Part shown: positions 11,103-22,731 of the stretch, piece after piece
Layout of the letters: every line of letters begins with the position of its first letter
How positions within the stretch are numbered: position 1 is the first letter of the stretch
Assembly: GCA_944990035.1 (NCBI GenBank)
Contig: CALYLX010000014.1
Location: 107,263-171,262, forward strand
Origin: Clitopilus passeckerianus
Taxonomy: Eukaryota > Basidiomycota > Agaricomycetes > Agaricales > Entolomataceae
Length of the DNA stretch: 64,000 nucleotides
Direction of reading: 5' to 3'
Notes under the pieces: generated by a model
Database searches by the model: none
Seen by the model: the letters and a program-made list of their open reading frames with translations, nothing else
Told to the model about the DNA's origin: nothing
Program-made: the position numbers and the translations under genes

Positions 11103-11284
11103 TGACGAAAAGTTAAAACACTGGTCCTTTTCACAGATCTGGTCTTCCAGAGAACGTACAATAGTATTTTCGGCGCCAACTCGACGTAATTGAGTATTCT
11201 CTTCAACACCGTACGCAAGCCCGGTATTACTTTAGTAGGTGGTTACTGAGATAGAACATCGGGTTGAAACACTGGGGTCCGAAT
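11103..11284 (-). repeat. Right terminal inverted repeat, split by 133 bp
   Basis: The inner motif at 11103-11127 pairs with 5922-5946 and the outer motif at 11261-11284 pairs with 5897-5921. The 133 bp between them (11128-11260) has no counterpart at the left end. Confidence 0.6.
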
Positions 11285-11520
11285 CGTAAGCAAACAAAAA
11301 AAAGCATATATTATGATACTCGCACTGTACTTTCATTCAGATCATGAACCTAACGGGTGCAACGCTCCATAACAGCCAGTCAGCCCTCGAGAGCTAATTT
11401 AGGGCAAGCCCGAGCGCGTCATGGCTCTGACTAATGACCCAATCGTTGGAGTAGCATCATATTATTCCTCAATGACGGGCATTTAAAACTACAGTGGAAC
11501 ACCCCACGGCTGCCGTACTT

Positions 11521-14166
11521 CTATTTGTTATTATTTATAGACCTTGGCCTTTTCGCTGGACTGTGCGCGCCAGTGGGATCGAGAGATCGCTTTCCCGTAG
11601 ACGAAGTAGCAGAAGCCTGCGAACCCTTTTTGGGACCCTGAGAGCTCCTCCCAGTACTTCCCGCTTTAAACGACCCCGGAGTGTCGACACTGGATGTCTC
11701 TGGGCAGTTATCATGGGCGGCATCTTTGATGGGCCAACCAGACTTCTTAAGGGCGTCCTCACAGATACGTAAGAATGCACTGTGATCTTTGAGGAATGCA
11801 TACTCCCTTGTAATAGGCTGTGGCTCGTCACGATCGAAATTATATAGTTGCGACGTGTGGTCCTCTGAGGTAGATGATTCGGGGGGAGCTGAACCCTGCT
11901 CTTTGGCCTTTTTCCTTTGTCTGTCGAGCTCGTCCTGTTGTTGCCAATAGAATATCCATTGCCTAACGGCCTTGATGGCGATGGCGATCCGTGCGTTGGG
12001 GGGTATGTTATTTGCGACCTCGAAGGAGGGGCCTCCGGGCAGTATTCCCCCGGTGATGAACATAGCGTGCTTTACGTATCCCCCAGAAACGTCCCCGTTT
12101 GTATGGGAGATAAAGGTTGAAAAAACGGCTTTGACCATGGTGCCACTTTCGGCTTCCTTGTTATGTCGGCCGTAGCGGATGACATGATAGAGAAGAACGA
12201 GAACCAGAGATTCCAAGTCGTCCTGGAGTGTATGGACCTTGTTGCCATCCATACATAGGCGCGTAGAGATAAATTGCCACGTCCCCTTACCACATGTCAG
12301 ACGATCAAAACTTTTTTAGACGACCGAAATCATACCGTGAGCTGGTGGTCACGCGGACTCATGTTTCGAACATCTTTTGCTAAATCCCAATCAATGAGCA
12401 CGCCGGTCCATTGCCTTTTCTCGTCATCCCACACGAGCAAGATGTTATTCGAGCTTATATCACGATGGAGAATATGACATCGTTCGTACGCTACTTTGTG
12501 TGCTAAGCAAACCTCAGCAACAGGTTCCGCAAGAGGAAAAAAAATCTCACCCAATGCAGCATGGTAGATGGCCCGAAGTAGGTCGCGAGTGCTCTCGAAT
12601 TTGCATAAGGGAACACCGATACAATCTTCAACGAAGCGATGGTGGATTCTTCGAATGATACGTGACTTGCCCTCGGTCAGTGCAGTTGTGACTGTATCGC
12701 TTGAGCGCGCGAATTCGTGGGTTCGAGTAGAGTGGTCCTTGACATCACCGCCGCACATCCATTTCGGAACATGTTCAACCCCATTCTCGTTGAGCGTCTT
12801 CAAAATTTTGGCTTCGGGCTCAAGGGATTCTGCTCGCCAGCTGTCCTTGAGGAAGCATAGCTTCTTGGTAGCCTTTTCAACGACGGCATAAGGGCGTGTA
12901 GCTCGACCAGTGAGAGATTCGGCCTCTGACATGGAGCCCCAGCCAATAAATTCTCGTTCCACCCCTTCGTGAAGGATAGAAAAGACGATCACTGGTCGGG
13001 GCTGCGGGGGGGTATAGTCATTGAGAAGCTTCTTAGCAAGCTTAGCTTCTTCAATACTGGCCCGACGAACGGTGTCATCTATGCCTCTGGTAGGGGGCAG
13101 TACTCGAGCGAAGCGCCATAGGAAATCTGCCAGGAATTGTCCCTGTTCGCGAATATTGAATCTTCTCGACACGATTATGCCAGCGCGATCGAATCGAACG
13201 AGACGAGCATATGGATGGAAGACGAAGATGGTGAAAGAGTGCAAACGATGTTGGCGAGAGTTCATCGCGGCGGCATATGCAGCGAGCTGGCCTCGAGTTG
13301 CTCGTGCATTGTGTGTTGACTTCTCGAAGGGTGGGCTAAGGCTGGCTCCAGCTGGAGGAGATTCCGCTGCGTTGTCATCCTCTGTAACTTGGGTATTTTA
13401 TTAGTCCAAGATCTGCCAGAAAAAGTGAAGTCTTACCAAGAATTTCTGAATTCTCCTCCTTGTCCTGTCCGTCAAGAAAATGCAAGCCTGCTTCGTCCTC
13501 CTGGTCATCTCCATTTTGCCTCACGCTTTCCTCGTCGTGCTGTTCCGATTCTGGTGCTGACTTTAGCGGTGGGTCTACGCAGATATCCCAAGGTAAGCCA
13601 ATTTTTATCTCCCAAGGCAACTCCTGGTCATCCGTGCGATGCTTTTCCGTCTCTGTATCGATGTCTTCGCAATAGGTAGAGAGGTCAGGTTTGTATTGCT
13701 TCCCCACTGGAGAGTTCTTGTCGTAATGGGCTGAGGTATCGACCATCTTGTATTTGGGCATGAGCCGAACTGTTGAGCGTGTTTTACGTTTAATCGGGGC
13801 ATTGACATAGCTAATCTACGACGATAGCTTCAGTTCCACAACCAGATTGAATAAGAAAATAAGACGCGCCAAGAGTCCGTATAGTTCATTCTCATTGGAA
13901 ACTTTCTCGGGAAGTCCTGAGAACGGATTTACGTCAGGTGCTTTGGGTACGCCATCGGGCAGGGGCAGAAAGTTATCGAGGAATTCCGACGCGTGCATAG
14001 AACCAACCCAGTGGCCTCTAAGTTCTTCTTCCATTGCTACCTTGTTTATTTCGGCACTGTTCAGAGTGACGTTGTTCTTGACAGTTCCTTGGAGACTCCT
14101 CTTCCTGGGACTGCTACTTCCACCACCAAAACTCTGTTGGCCAAGGCTGCGCTGAAGAACCGACAT
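11521..14166 (-). CDS. FunK1-type protein kinase, copy 1
   Basis: Five exons (13870-14166, 13437-13815, 12551-13381, 12336-12502, 11521-12285) give about 812 residues. It belongs to FunK1, a kinase-like family expanded in mushrooms. Exon 3 carries the N-lobe region and CFLKDSWRAE. The catalytic loop ILHRDISSNNILL and the metal-binding motif IDWDLA (in place of DFG) are in exon 4. Exon 5 opens with GTWQFIS and ends in a basic, Ser-rich tail (SPAKRPRS) that looks like a nuclear signal. Catalytic Asp and Asn are present, so activity is plausible; the substrate is unknown. The first intron appears to use a GC-AG boundary where the paralog has GT-AG. The start MSVLQRSLGQ matches the degraded upstream sequence of copy 2. 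Copy 2 lies about 1.9 kb upstream in the same orientation with the same intron positions. Confidence 0.88.
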
Positions 14167-16093
14167 AAGGGTATCAATGAGATAAACGACGGTGACTTGA
14201 ATGAGGATATTCATACCCGTCTATCTGCAGTTTTTATACAGGTTCAGTCACGATTTGCCGGTGTTTGTCGACAATGGTAAGAGGATGAGGAGAACAGCTT
14301 CACGTTCGCTTGATGATGAGCCATGTTGACAGCGTGTGCAAATGCCACTGCCAGATGGGTGAATGCACCTGCCAAATTGGGGTGTGGGCGCACCCTATTC
14401 CATTTGTGGGAAGTCGAACGGCATCAGGCGTCGGGACGTCGGGAGCCTGAACCGTTCTCAAATTACAACCCTCTAACAGCTTTGAGTGGCTTCTCCAGCT
14501 CCGTTTCTCATAGACTGCCCCTTGAGGAGCGTGTAAAATATGCGCCTTTTTCTGGAAATTCTGAAAAACAGTAGAAGCCACCAGATGCAGTGGTCGGGCG
14601 GCGCTCTCGCAATCAAGCTCGCAACAGCGGTCTGGCTCTGTTTATTCTTTTGGGGTAAGTGTCAAGGTAGATCTACAGGAGAACTTCATGTAACAGGTAG
14701 TTATTCAACACCGGGCCGGCACAAACGCTCACTGCGATAATTTAATTTGAACCCGAATACGTGCTCAGGCTGATGATTGCCCTCTGACAATTCCAAGGTC
14801 CTCAAAGTGACGGGAGCTGTGGCCTTTACCAACGGTAACAGCGAACCAGACAGGGCCCCAAGTGGCAGTCTAGCCCAATAATAGACACCTAATTATTTCC
14901 CGAGTTCGTCCGGGTGCCATAGTAATATTCTGGGAATATTTCCATGAACGCAGTTTCCCGAATCTACCGTATAATACAATATCGTTATACCCACGTACTC
15001 TCCGCATGTCGCAGCACATCTCGTGCCCTTACAGTATAGTCTTGTGGCCATTTCGTGAGCCAGCTTCTGGGGCACAGCTGCCTTCAACTTGTCTAGCCCG
15101 AAACCCGAATCTCATTCTGCAATCGGAAAACTATGCCGGTTTTTGGAACAATCGGGAGCGGGCAATTCTCCGAGTAATATTAATGTAGGCTCTCGTCCTC
15201 ACGACGTGCGTTCTCGCCGGCCCCACGCTACCTGAGTTTTCAACAGCCTTTCCGGAAATGCTCATGTCACATCGATATCATGTCTCCCGATGACCGGGTG
15301 CCGGAATTCGAAGCACACCTTCGCTGATGACCCTCACCTGATACGGTGATCAGATCGCTGTACGTAGGTTTAAGCCCAAAACCCAAACTGCTTGCTGGCA
15401 AAAAGGCACACCGTGATACATACCCAACTCTTCGTAGGAAATCATGAGGCGTCAGTTCCCATGCTAGTCATGTCAGGCGTTAAACTTGGAATCATCTGGA
15501 GTAACCCTTGTATCTCCCCTGAGAAGCAACTCTGTGAAAAGAGTGGTTATGGAGTTTGCCGTTGTTATTATCGATGTGGCGCATTCCGAGTCAAACCACC
15601 ATCCCCGCGCCTCCCGAAAGTGTGGTCGGTCCGTAATCTCCGAGTTGTCAGTCTGTAAATTAAATTGCACAGAAACTACCTCCATCGTAATCTGTTCAGA
15701 AGTCTCAAGGGGGTCGCGGTGACGAGCAACCGTGGATCTAGCAGACCAATGACAGATTTGTCAAGTTTTGGTCTCGTATTAAAGGTTACTCTTTAACGCT
15801 CATGGTGACTTTTTCCGGGATACATTGATTTCCTATCTTCTAGATGTCGAGACCGTTCGTCAAGGACAAATTCGCCGATCATATGGCTCCTTCGATGGTT
15901 GAATGACTTGGCTAAAGCCTTTGGGCCGGTCCATACCTTTTTCCAAGGTAAGAACTTTTGTCGGGATGGCTAACATGCTTCTAATCCACTCGGAACTGAC
16001 AAATTAATATTCGATGGTTGGTATTAAATACTTTATAGCGGCCCCTTTTCAGATAATGAATGTATGGCGAATTAATGAGGAACTTCGTCAACG
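14167..16093. other. Spacer between the FunK1 tandem copies
   Basis: About 1.9 kb with no supported gene. The part next to 14166 is the copy 1 promoter; its first 130 bases (cccgtctatctgcag, then gtaagaggatgaggag) are matched upstream of copy 2 at 18718-18810, so the duplication included the promoter. The rest holds only short open frames. Confidence 0.55.
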
Positions 16094-18538
16094 CTAATTA
16101 CTAGTTCCAGGCCTTGACCTTTTTGCTTGAGGACCATCTGCGGGGGTGGGTTCAAGGGATCGCTTTTCTCTGATTGACATGGCTGAACTCCGCCAGTCCT
16201 GTGCTGTAGTAGATGTCATCGATTTAGGGGGGCAGTTATCAATCGCACCATCGTTCAGGGGCCATTCCTCATGGCTGAGGGCAATCTTGCAAAACTCTAT
16301 GAACTGATTGTGATCTCTGAGGAATGCCTTCTCCCTGAGAACGGGTTGGGATTTGGTGGGCTCGAGCCTGATCAAGCCCTCAGTTGGATCAGAAGACTCC
16401 GCGTTGGCTCCCTGCTCTGAGTCAGCCTCGTGCTTCAGGACACCGAGCCATTCCGCGACGATTAACAGTCCGGAAGCGATCCAAGCATTGAGGGGTTTAT
16501 TACCTGGGACATTGAATTTGATGCTGTTGTGCAGCAAGCCACCGCTATCCAGAAACATTTGACGCTTTGCGTGTCCTCCTGAAGGCCGTCCGTCCGGGTC
16601 GATGACAAAAAACGAAAACACCTGAGCGATGATGTGGCGACTGCTGGTGGTCTTGTTATGCCGGGTGTACCGGACGGCAAGATAAATGTTAACAAGGATC
16701 AGAGACTCTAAATCGTCCTGGAGAGTATGGATGGTGTGTCCACCCATGCATAGCCTTGAAGAAATAAACTGCCAAGTTCCCTGGCGCCAAATATCAGACG
16801 GTCATAATTACTTTTCAGACAAATAGTATTATACCATGAGCTGGTGATCATGGGGACTCGTTTTCTTCATATTTTGTGCCAAATCCCAGTCAATGAGGAC
16901 ACCTTTCCATCCCTTTCCCCCTTGATCCCTTACGAGTACAATGTTGTGCTCGCTGATGTCGCGATGGAGGATATGACATCGTTCATATGCCGCTTTGTGA
17001 GCTGTGCAGGCATGAGTAACAAGCATCGTGGCGAGACATTGAGGAAAGGATCTCACCTAATGCAGCGTGGTAGATGGCTTGAACTAGGTCACGGGTGCGC
17101 TCGAATTCCCTTAGAGGAACTCCGATACAATCTTCGACGAAGCGATGGTGGATTCTTCGAATGATACGTGACTTGCCTCCAGCCAGCGAACTTGGGACCG
17201 AGTCGTCCATGTGCACGAATTCGTGGGTTCGAGTAGAGTGGTCCTTGACATCTCCGCCGCATATCCATTTCGGAACAAATTCAACCCCATTCTCGTTGAG
17301 GGTTTTCAAAATTTCGGCCTCAGGCTCGAGGGATTCGGCTCTCCAGCTGTCCTTGAGGAAGCACAATTTCCTAGTAGCCTTGTCAACGACAGGATAAGCT
17401 CGTGTAGCTCGACCAGCGAGAGATTCGGCCACCGACAAGGAGCCCCAGGCGAGAAATTCCCGTTTCTTCCCCTCGTGAGGAATAGAAAAGACAACCACAG
17501 GTCGAGACTGCGCAGCCTGGTGGTCTTTGAGACAATCTTTAGCAAATTCGGCTTCTTCATCAGTGGCCCAACGAACGGTGTCATCTTTGCCTCTGGTAGT
17601 CGCGGATACTCGATCGAAGCGCCATAGGAAATCTGCCAGGAATTGTCCTCGTTCGCGAATATTGAATTTTCTCGACAGGATTATGCCGGCGCGATCGAAT
17701 CGAATGAAACGAGCATACGGATGGAAGACGAAGATGGTGAAAGAGTGCAAACGATGTTGGCAAGAGTTCATCGCGGCGGCATATGTGGCGATCTGCTCTC
17801 GTGCTGCTCGTGCACTGTGCGTTGACTTCTCAAAGAGTAGGATTGGACAGTCACAAGCTTCATTAAATTCCTCTTCGTTATCAGCATCCTCAGCATCTGC
17901 CGTATTCTGTTAGTCCGACATTTCTGAAATAGTTCACTCTTACCTAGAGTCTCGGGGTCGACCACCTTGTCCTGTCCGTCAGGAACTTGCAAGCCTGCTT
18001 CGTACTTCTCGCCTTCTCCATTCTCCCACACGTTTTCCTCGTTGTACGGCTCCAACACTTGTGCTGAATCGAGCGGCGGGTCGATGCAGATATCCCAAGT
18101 CGGGTCAATTTCTATCTGCCAAGGCAACTCCTGATCCTCCATGCGATGCTTTTCCGCCTCGGTGTGGACAGTTTTGCGGTAGACAGACAGGTGAGGTGTG
18201 TACCGTTTCCCCACTAGAGAGTTCTTGTCGTAATATGCCACGGTATCCACCATTTTGCAATCGGACAAAAGTTCAACTGTCGAGTCATCGTCAAGTTTAA
18301 TCGAGCGCTCGACACATCTAATCTAAGGCGATAACTTCAATTGTATAGTCAAATTGAAGAAGAAAATAGAACACACCAAGAGTTCACGTAGTGGAATCTC
18401 AGCGGTAACGTTCTCTGGGAGTGTTGAGAATGGGTTTATATTGGGCATCCGGGACACCCCCTTCGGCAGAGGCAGAAAGGTATCGAGGAATTCCGACGCG
18501 TGCATTGAACCGATCCAGTGGCCTCCGAGTTCTTCCAT
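16094..18538 (-). CDS. FunK1-type protein kinase, copy 2
   Basis: Five exons (18377-18538, 17944-18322, 17057-17896, 16835-17001, 16094-16780) give about 744 residues. Exons 2 (379 nt) and 4 (167 nt) have the same lengths as in copy 1. ILHRDISEHNIVL and IDWDLA show an intact catalytic loop and metal site; GTWQFIS opens the last exon. The translated tail differs much more from copy 1 than the kinase core does. The intron between HAAL and AHKAAYERC also occurs in copy 1; reading through it gives a false frameshift. I start at the Met of MEELGGHWIGS because the upstream sequence homologous to the first 44 residues of copy 1 is frameshifted and reaches a stop. The protein therefore probably lacks that extension. 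Confidence 0.83.
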
Positions 18539-18668
18539 TTGATCCTGCTTACTTTAATACTGTTAGGTGTGACGTCGTTCTCCGTAGTCTCTTAAAGACT
18601 CTTCTTTTCTTTTGGGAGCTGCTGCTTCCGAGGCTTTGTCGGTTAAGACTGCGCTGAATAACCAACAT
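18539..18668 (-). pseudogene. Damaged 5' coding extension of FunK1 copy 2
   Basis: The Met at 18668 opens MLVIQRSLNRQSLGSSSS, which matches MSVLQRSLGQQSFGGGSSS of copy 1. The frame then shifts in an A-rich AAAAGAAAAG tract and ends in a stop just before the Met at 18538. Copy 1 has a clean frame through the same stretch. Confidence 0.65.
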
Positions 18669-19164
18669 GGTATCAATGTCATTTGAATTTTGAAAGGGTG
18701 ATTTGAAAGATAATCATACCCGTCTATCTGCAGGTTTGGTGCGGGTTCGTCCACAGGAATTGCCCGTGTTTGCGTGTGATGGTAAGAGGACGGGGAGGAT
18801 GGCTTCATGTTCGCTTTGATGCCAAAATCGAATGTGGGCGCGACGGTCAGGCACCGGGCTGTCGGGAACACGAACCGTTCAATTTGAAGAATTGAAAAAG
18901 TCCAACCCCCAACCAACATCGAACGTCTCCTCCAACTCCATTACCTAGAAAATAGAAGATAGAAACAACCGGCGGACTCTATTGAGCACTGTCCCAAAAG
19001 CGACCCTGTCAATTCTTATTAAAGAACCACGCAGACTCGTGAAGAGATATTGGATTATAGGTGCCTAGGGAACTATAGGCGTGATTGGGGTTTCTATGGG
19101 GGAGTCTCAAATGCATTATGCCGTTGTTTACAAATAGAATGGGTCGAAAGTCGACCGTTGGGCA
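18669..19164. other. FunK1 copy 2 promoter and RPP40 3' flank
   Basis: Sequence near 18718-18830 resembles the upstream region of FunK1 copy 1. No gene is seen in the remainder. Confidence 0.5.
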
Positions 19165-20731
19165 TCAACCCCACCTCATATCGTAATGTCCTACACTCTC
19201 TGCTAAAACCCAATCGATAGAAGTCGAGGCCGACCCTGGCGTCAGAATCAATGACCACGTATCTTCTCCATTCACCCTCGGGAGATGCATAGGCGGGTCC
19301 CGTGGAGCTCTACCTTTGCCTTCGCGCGGTATATATGCCACTGGGGTCGCAGTGATTGCATGAGATACGAGCCCAAATAACGGGCTGTGTTCAAGGTTTG
19401 GCATATTTGTTTGGGTTTCCGCAGTGCCTCTGTTGAAGACAAGTTAGATTAACTTCAGAGAGCTGAGAAATAGCAGGTATCCACTTACATCGAAGTGTTA
19501 ATGACGTTTTGAACAAAATCAGGAGGGAGGAAACCCGTCCAACGTATGTGTGTCAAGTTCCCCATGTATGAAGGCGAAGGGCATTCGTAAAGAGCAACGA
19601 ATGAGTCAACGCGGTCATTGGCTTTCAGCCTGCACAGAACAACGGGAAATATCAGCTTGGTTGATAAGGAAGTAGGGTAGGTAGTTACCTCTGGGAGCCC
19701 AAGCCAGCCATACCCACCCATTCAAAAAGGGCAGCCATTTCGGCATTCCAGTCTTCGTCATCATCGGGAGACGAACCAGTCAACCCAGACGGATGGGCTA
19801 CAGCTTTCGGGCTGGGTATATGGATGTCTGTGGTCCTGAAGACTGCCGGAGTTACTTCATAACTAGATTCTGCAATTTTCTGAATGATACTAGGATCTAA
19901 GCCTGGAGCCAAGAGAATCAGAAGGTGAATAGAAACACATGAAAAAGGCGGCGCTTTTACCATCCGTTTTCACGTTGAATAGAACATTCCACCTTGGATC
20001 TCCATCCCCTTCCTGTTCTCTTCGTTTGTCCCATGATTTCAGTGCTTCTATCCTCCTTGCACGATTTCCAACAGTCTCAGTATTTCTGTCCCGGAGGTTC
20101 ACTGAGATCACTACACTGGGTTAAGATCAGCCCAAATTCCGAACTTCATGGTTACACAGAAGAGGAAAAAAGGAACGAACCATATTCCTCCTCACGTCCT
20201 TTAAAAGGAAGCTTCGTCCCGACCAAACCTAGCCTCTCATATGTCACTTTTGAAACAGAGATTGTGAGGACCCCACGCTGGTCTATGCACCAGACATCAT
20301 CACTGTGGTCGTCCACACTGAGTATGCTGAAGCACCTGAACTCGCGCATATAGTCAGCCAAACACTATGCCCAACACCCAAGAAGATGGCAGGAACACTC
20401 ACCGGTCCGACTTAGGGAACAGCTCCCCAAATGGCCCTCCTTCAGCTGTTGCATCTGACAGAGAAACCTTTGCACGATAATACCGCGTGTTCAACCCCAT
20501 GAACGCATCTTCCTTCACATCCGGGGAAGGAAAAATTAAATCGATCTACAAGGTTGGACATCGATAGGGTAAGATTTAGGCGAGCTCAGAGGCAACGAGG
20601 ACAGAGAAGGTTGTCACCTGTTGGGTGAAAGGATGGACATGAGCCAGGCTGCTGGCGAGTTTTGAAATACCTGAAGGTCGTGTATCTGTCGTGATCTTGA
20701 CCCTTCGATGTTCAGGGCTCGGAATATCCAT
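19165..20731 (-). CDS. RNase P/MRP subunit RPP40-like protein
   Basis: About seven exons give about 400 residues. RPP40-family proteins are parts of the nuclear ribonuclease P/MRP complex that matures tRNA. Supporting features are LTISVSKVTYERLGLVG, the central stretch NAEMAALFEWVGMAGLGSQR followed by DSFVALYECPSPSYMGN and HIRWTGFLPPDFV, and the C-terminal block with SWSLILT-like sequence. The start MDIPSPEHRRV at 20731 leads into an exon ending at PFTQQ with a clean donor. The last intron joins INTS to GTAETQTN. I am fairly confident of the family from the motif order, less so of the exact borders of exons 3-5. Confidence 0.75.
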
Positions 20732-21103
20732 TAATGCGAGAAATGGTGGTCAGACGATGAAATGAAGATGGTGGTTGTGGTCTTAGAGGCTGCAGGGTCG
20801 ATCACCATGTCAAGTGTACTGATCACCATGAGGCGCAAACCGTACCTATTTACGAGCCTGCACACGATCCGGAGACAGAGCAAAGCAAGTCGATCGATTT
20901 GCTAAATACAACGACGACAGCAATGGGTAATATAACATGCTACAAGTAATGACTTTATTCTGGTGTATGTATGCAATTTGCGAAGGGGAAATGAAAAATG
21001 CTAATCTAATACAATCTATACAAGATCCAAGCACCACCGTCAAGCGAAAAACCAAGTCAACGCGTGCAGGGTATAAAATATATGCGAGGGTAAATTGGGT
21101 AAA
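20732..21103. other. Short intergenic region
   Basis: It lies between the RPP40 start and the HMG-CoA synthase stop. It should hold the RPP40 promoter and the synthase 3' untranslated region. No gene seen. Confidence 0.5.
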
Positions 21104-22731
21104 TTAGGCCAAGGGTGCCCTGACGTATTTTCGGCGGTACTTGGAGTCAATGTGGTCGAGGTAGTATGCACCAGGCCAGATGTTGTCAACGGAACCTTCA
21201 GGTGTGAAGTCGACGGCGTTGTGGTTCTTCTCGCGGAGCTACGGGAAGATATCATCAATAAATGGCAAGCATAGATCATGCAAACCGAAACTAACCTCGA
21301 GAGCATCGACGAACTGTTGAGGGTGAACAACCTTCATGGCAGCCAGGCGATTAAGAAGATCCATCTTCTCCTTGATCTCGGTGGTGTCGCCCTTGACACG
21401 GAGGGTAAAGAAGGAGGCGGCACATCCTGAACCGAATGCGAAGAGGGAAACACGCTTGCCAAGGAGTTCCGTAGGCTCGACCTTGGAGAGCAGAGAGGCA
21501 AGGCAGCCGTAGAGGGAGGCCGTGTACATGTTTCCTAGCCTGCGTGAGCAAGCCATGGCGGGATCGACCTTCTGGTCGAAAGCGGCCTTGGAGGCACCGA
21601 TGAAGGTCTTCTCGACGCTCTTGTCGGTAAGCGACTGGAGGTGAGTGAGACCAAGGAATCCTTCGGGGTTGGGGACGCCTGCGAATTGTGGTGCAGAGGG
21701 GTTGTTGAGGAAGTCGTTCCAGAAGAGACGACCGAAGCCCTTGACGGCTTGCTTGCCGTAGGGGGAGTGGAAGATGGAATAGTCAACATCGTCGATGGAG
21801 AATGGTCCAGCGGTGACGCCTGCCCTCTTGGCAGCCTTTGCAACCTTGTCACGGAAACGAGCGTAGGCAGCATCCAAAGCAGCAATGTAAGTGACAACGG
21901 AGACGGGTCCGTCGACTTCGGGATATTCCGAAGAAAGGTTAGGCTTGTAGAAATCGTAGGTGTTGGCCATGTAGTTTCCGTGGATAGCTGCATTTTGTGG
22001 TGGGCTTGTCAAAAATCCGATCAAGAAAGTGAAAATTGTGGTACTCACGTTCAAAGACCACAGGAGCGTTGGGGCCGATCAGCATGGCGCAGGCACCTGC
22101 ACCACCGGCGGGGCGTGCAGCGCCCTTCGCATAGATGGCGATATCTCCGGAGACGACAATTGCATTGCGGCCGTCCCATGAGCTGGATTCGATCCAGTTG
22201 AGAGAGTTGAAGAGAGCAGCGGTCGAACCGTAGCAGGCGTTTTTAGAGTCGATGCCCTCAATGTCGAGGTTTCCGGACTCTGCGAAGAGGTCCATGAGGG
22301 TAGTCTTGACGGATTTCGACTTGTCGATGATGGTTTCTGTTCCGACATCGATACGACCAATGGACTTGGGGTCAATGTTGAACTTCTCCATGAGACCAGC
22401 GACAGCTACGCTCAATCATGAGTTTAGAGTTGACAGGATCAATCTGTGGCACACGGACCGTTCAGAGCGAAGGAGTTAATGTCTTCACGGTCATCCGGCC
22501 ATGCCATGTACTCTTGCCCGAGACCAATGGTGTATTTACCCTTGGAGACACCATCGAACTCTTCAAGGTCGGATTCAGAGATGCACTAAATAGATATTAG
22601 AAATTGTCGGACGACACTGAGCTCAAAAGCCGGCTTACTCGACGGGGGAAGTACATCTCCATGGCAAGAATGCCGACATCCTTGGGACGGGGAACTTCGA
22701 CGTCGAGGGGGTTGGTCATTGGGATAGTCAT
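21104..22731 (-). CDS. ERG13: Hydroxymethylglutaryl-CoA synthase
   Basis: This enzyme condenses acetyl-CoA with acetoacetyl-CoA to HMG-CoA, the entry step of the mevalonate pathway to ergosterol and other isoprenoids. Five exons give about 470 residues. The N-terminus has [13 protein letters not shown]; the nucleophilic Cys lies in [32 protein letters not shown] and IFHSPYGK, with the catalytic His, follow; [16 protein letters not shown] and [13 protein letters not shown] are typical of the C-terminal half; the end is [10 protein letters not shown]. The second intron seems to use a weaker GTCCGT donor, but the frame and homology support it. The start at 22731 ([10 protein letters not shown]) could alternatively be the next Met four codons on. 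No lesion is seen; this is a core single-copy type gene. Confidence 0.95.

Larger units (their letters stand above)
5897..11284. mobile_element. Putative TIR element carrying two convergent genes
   Basis: Both ends carry the same two motifs in inverted orientation. At the left, 5897-5921 begins ATTCGGACC and 5922-5946 ends TTTGCGTCA. At the right, the inverted partners lie at 11103-11127 (2 mismatches in 25) and 11261-11284 (3 mismatches in 24, ending GGTCCGAAT). On the right the two motifs are separated by 133 bp; on the left they touch. Inside are perfect hairpins near each end and two convergent multi-exon genes (7375-8971 plus, 9071-10273 minus). No clear target-site duplication is visible and no DDE transposase is recognised. 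The GCR1_C-like gene suggests a link to Crypton-type fungal elements, but those normally lack such terminal repeats, so the class is open. Confidence 0.6.

Noticed and set aside
5897..11284. Target-site duplication around the putative element
   Set aside because: Flanking bases (cagtaatact on the left, cgtaagcaaa on the right) show no convincing direct repeat, so none is claimed.
16983..17056. Apparent frameshift in the kinase domain of FunK1 copy 2
   Set aside because: Both copies have a proper intron here (GTGAGA donor, CAG or TAG acceptor); splicing restores HAAL-AHK in frame.
21641..22201. Plus-strand open frame of 186 codons opposite HMG-CoA synthase
   Set aside because: It overlaps the well-supported synthase exons on the other strand and has no recognisable domain.
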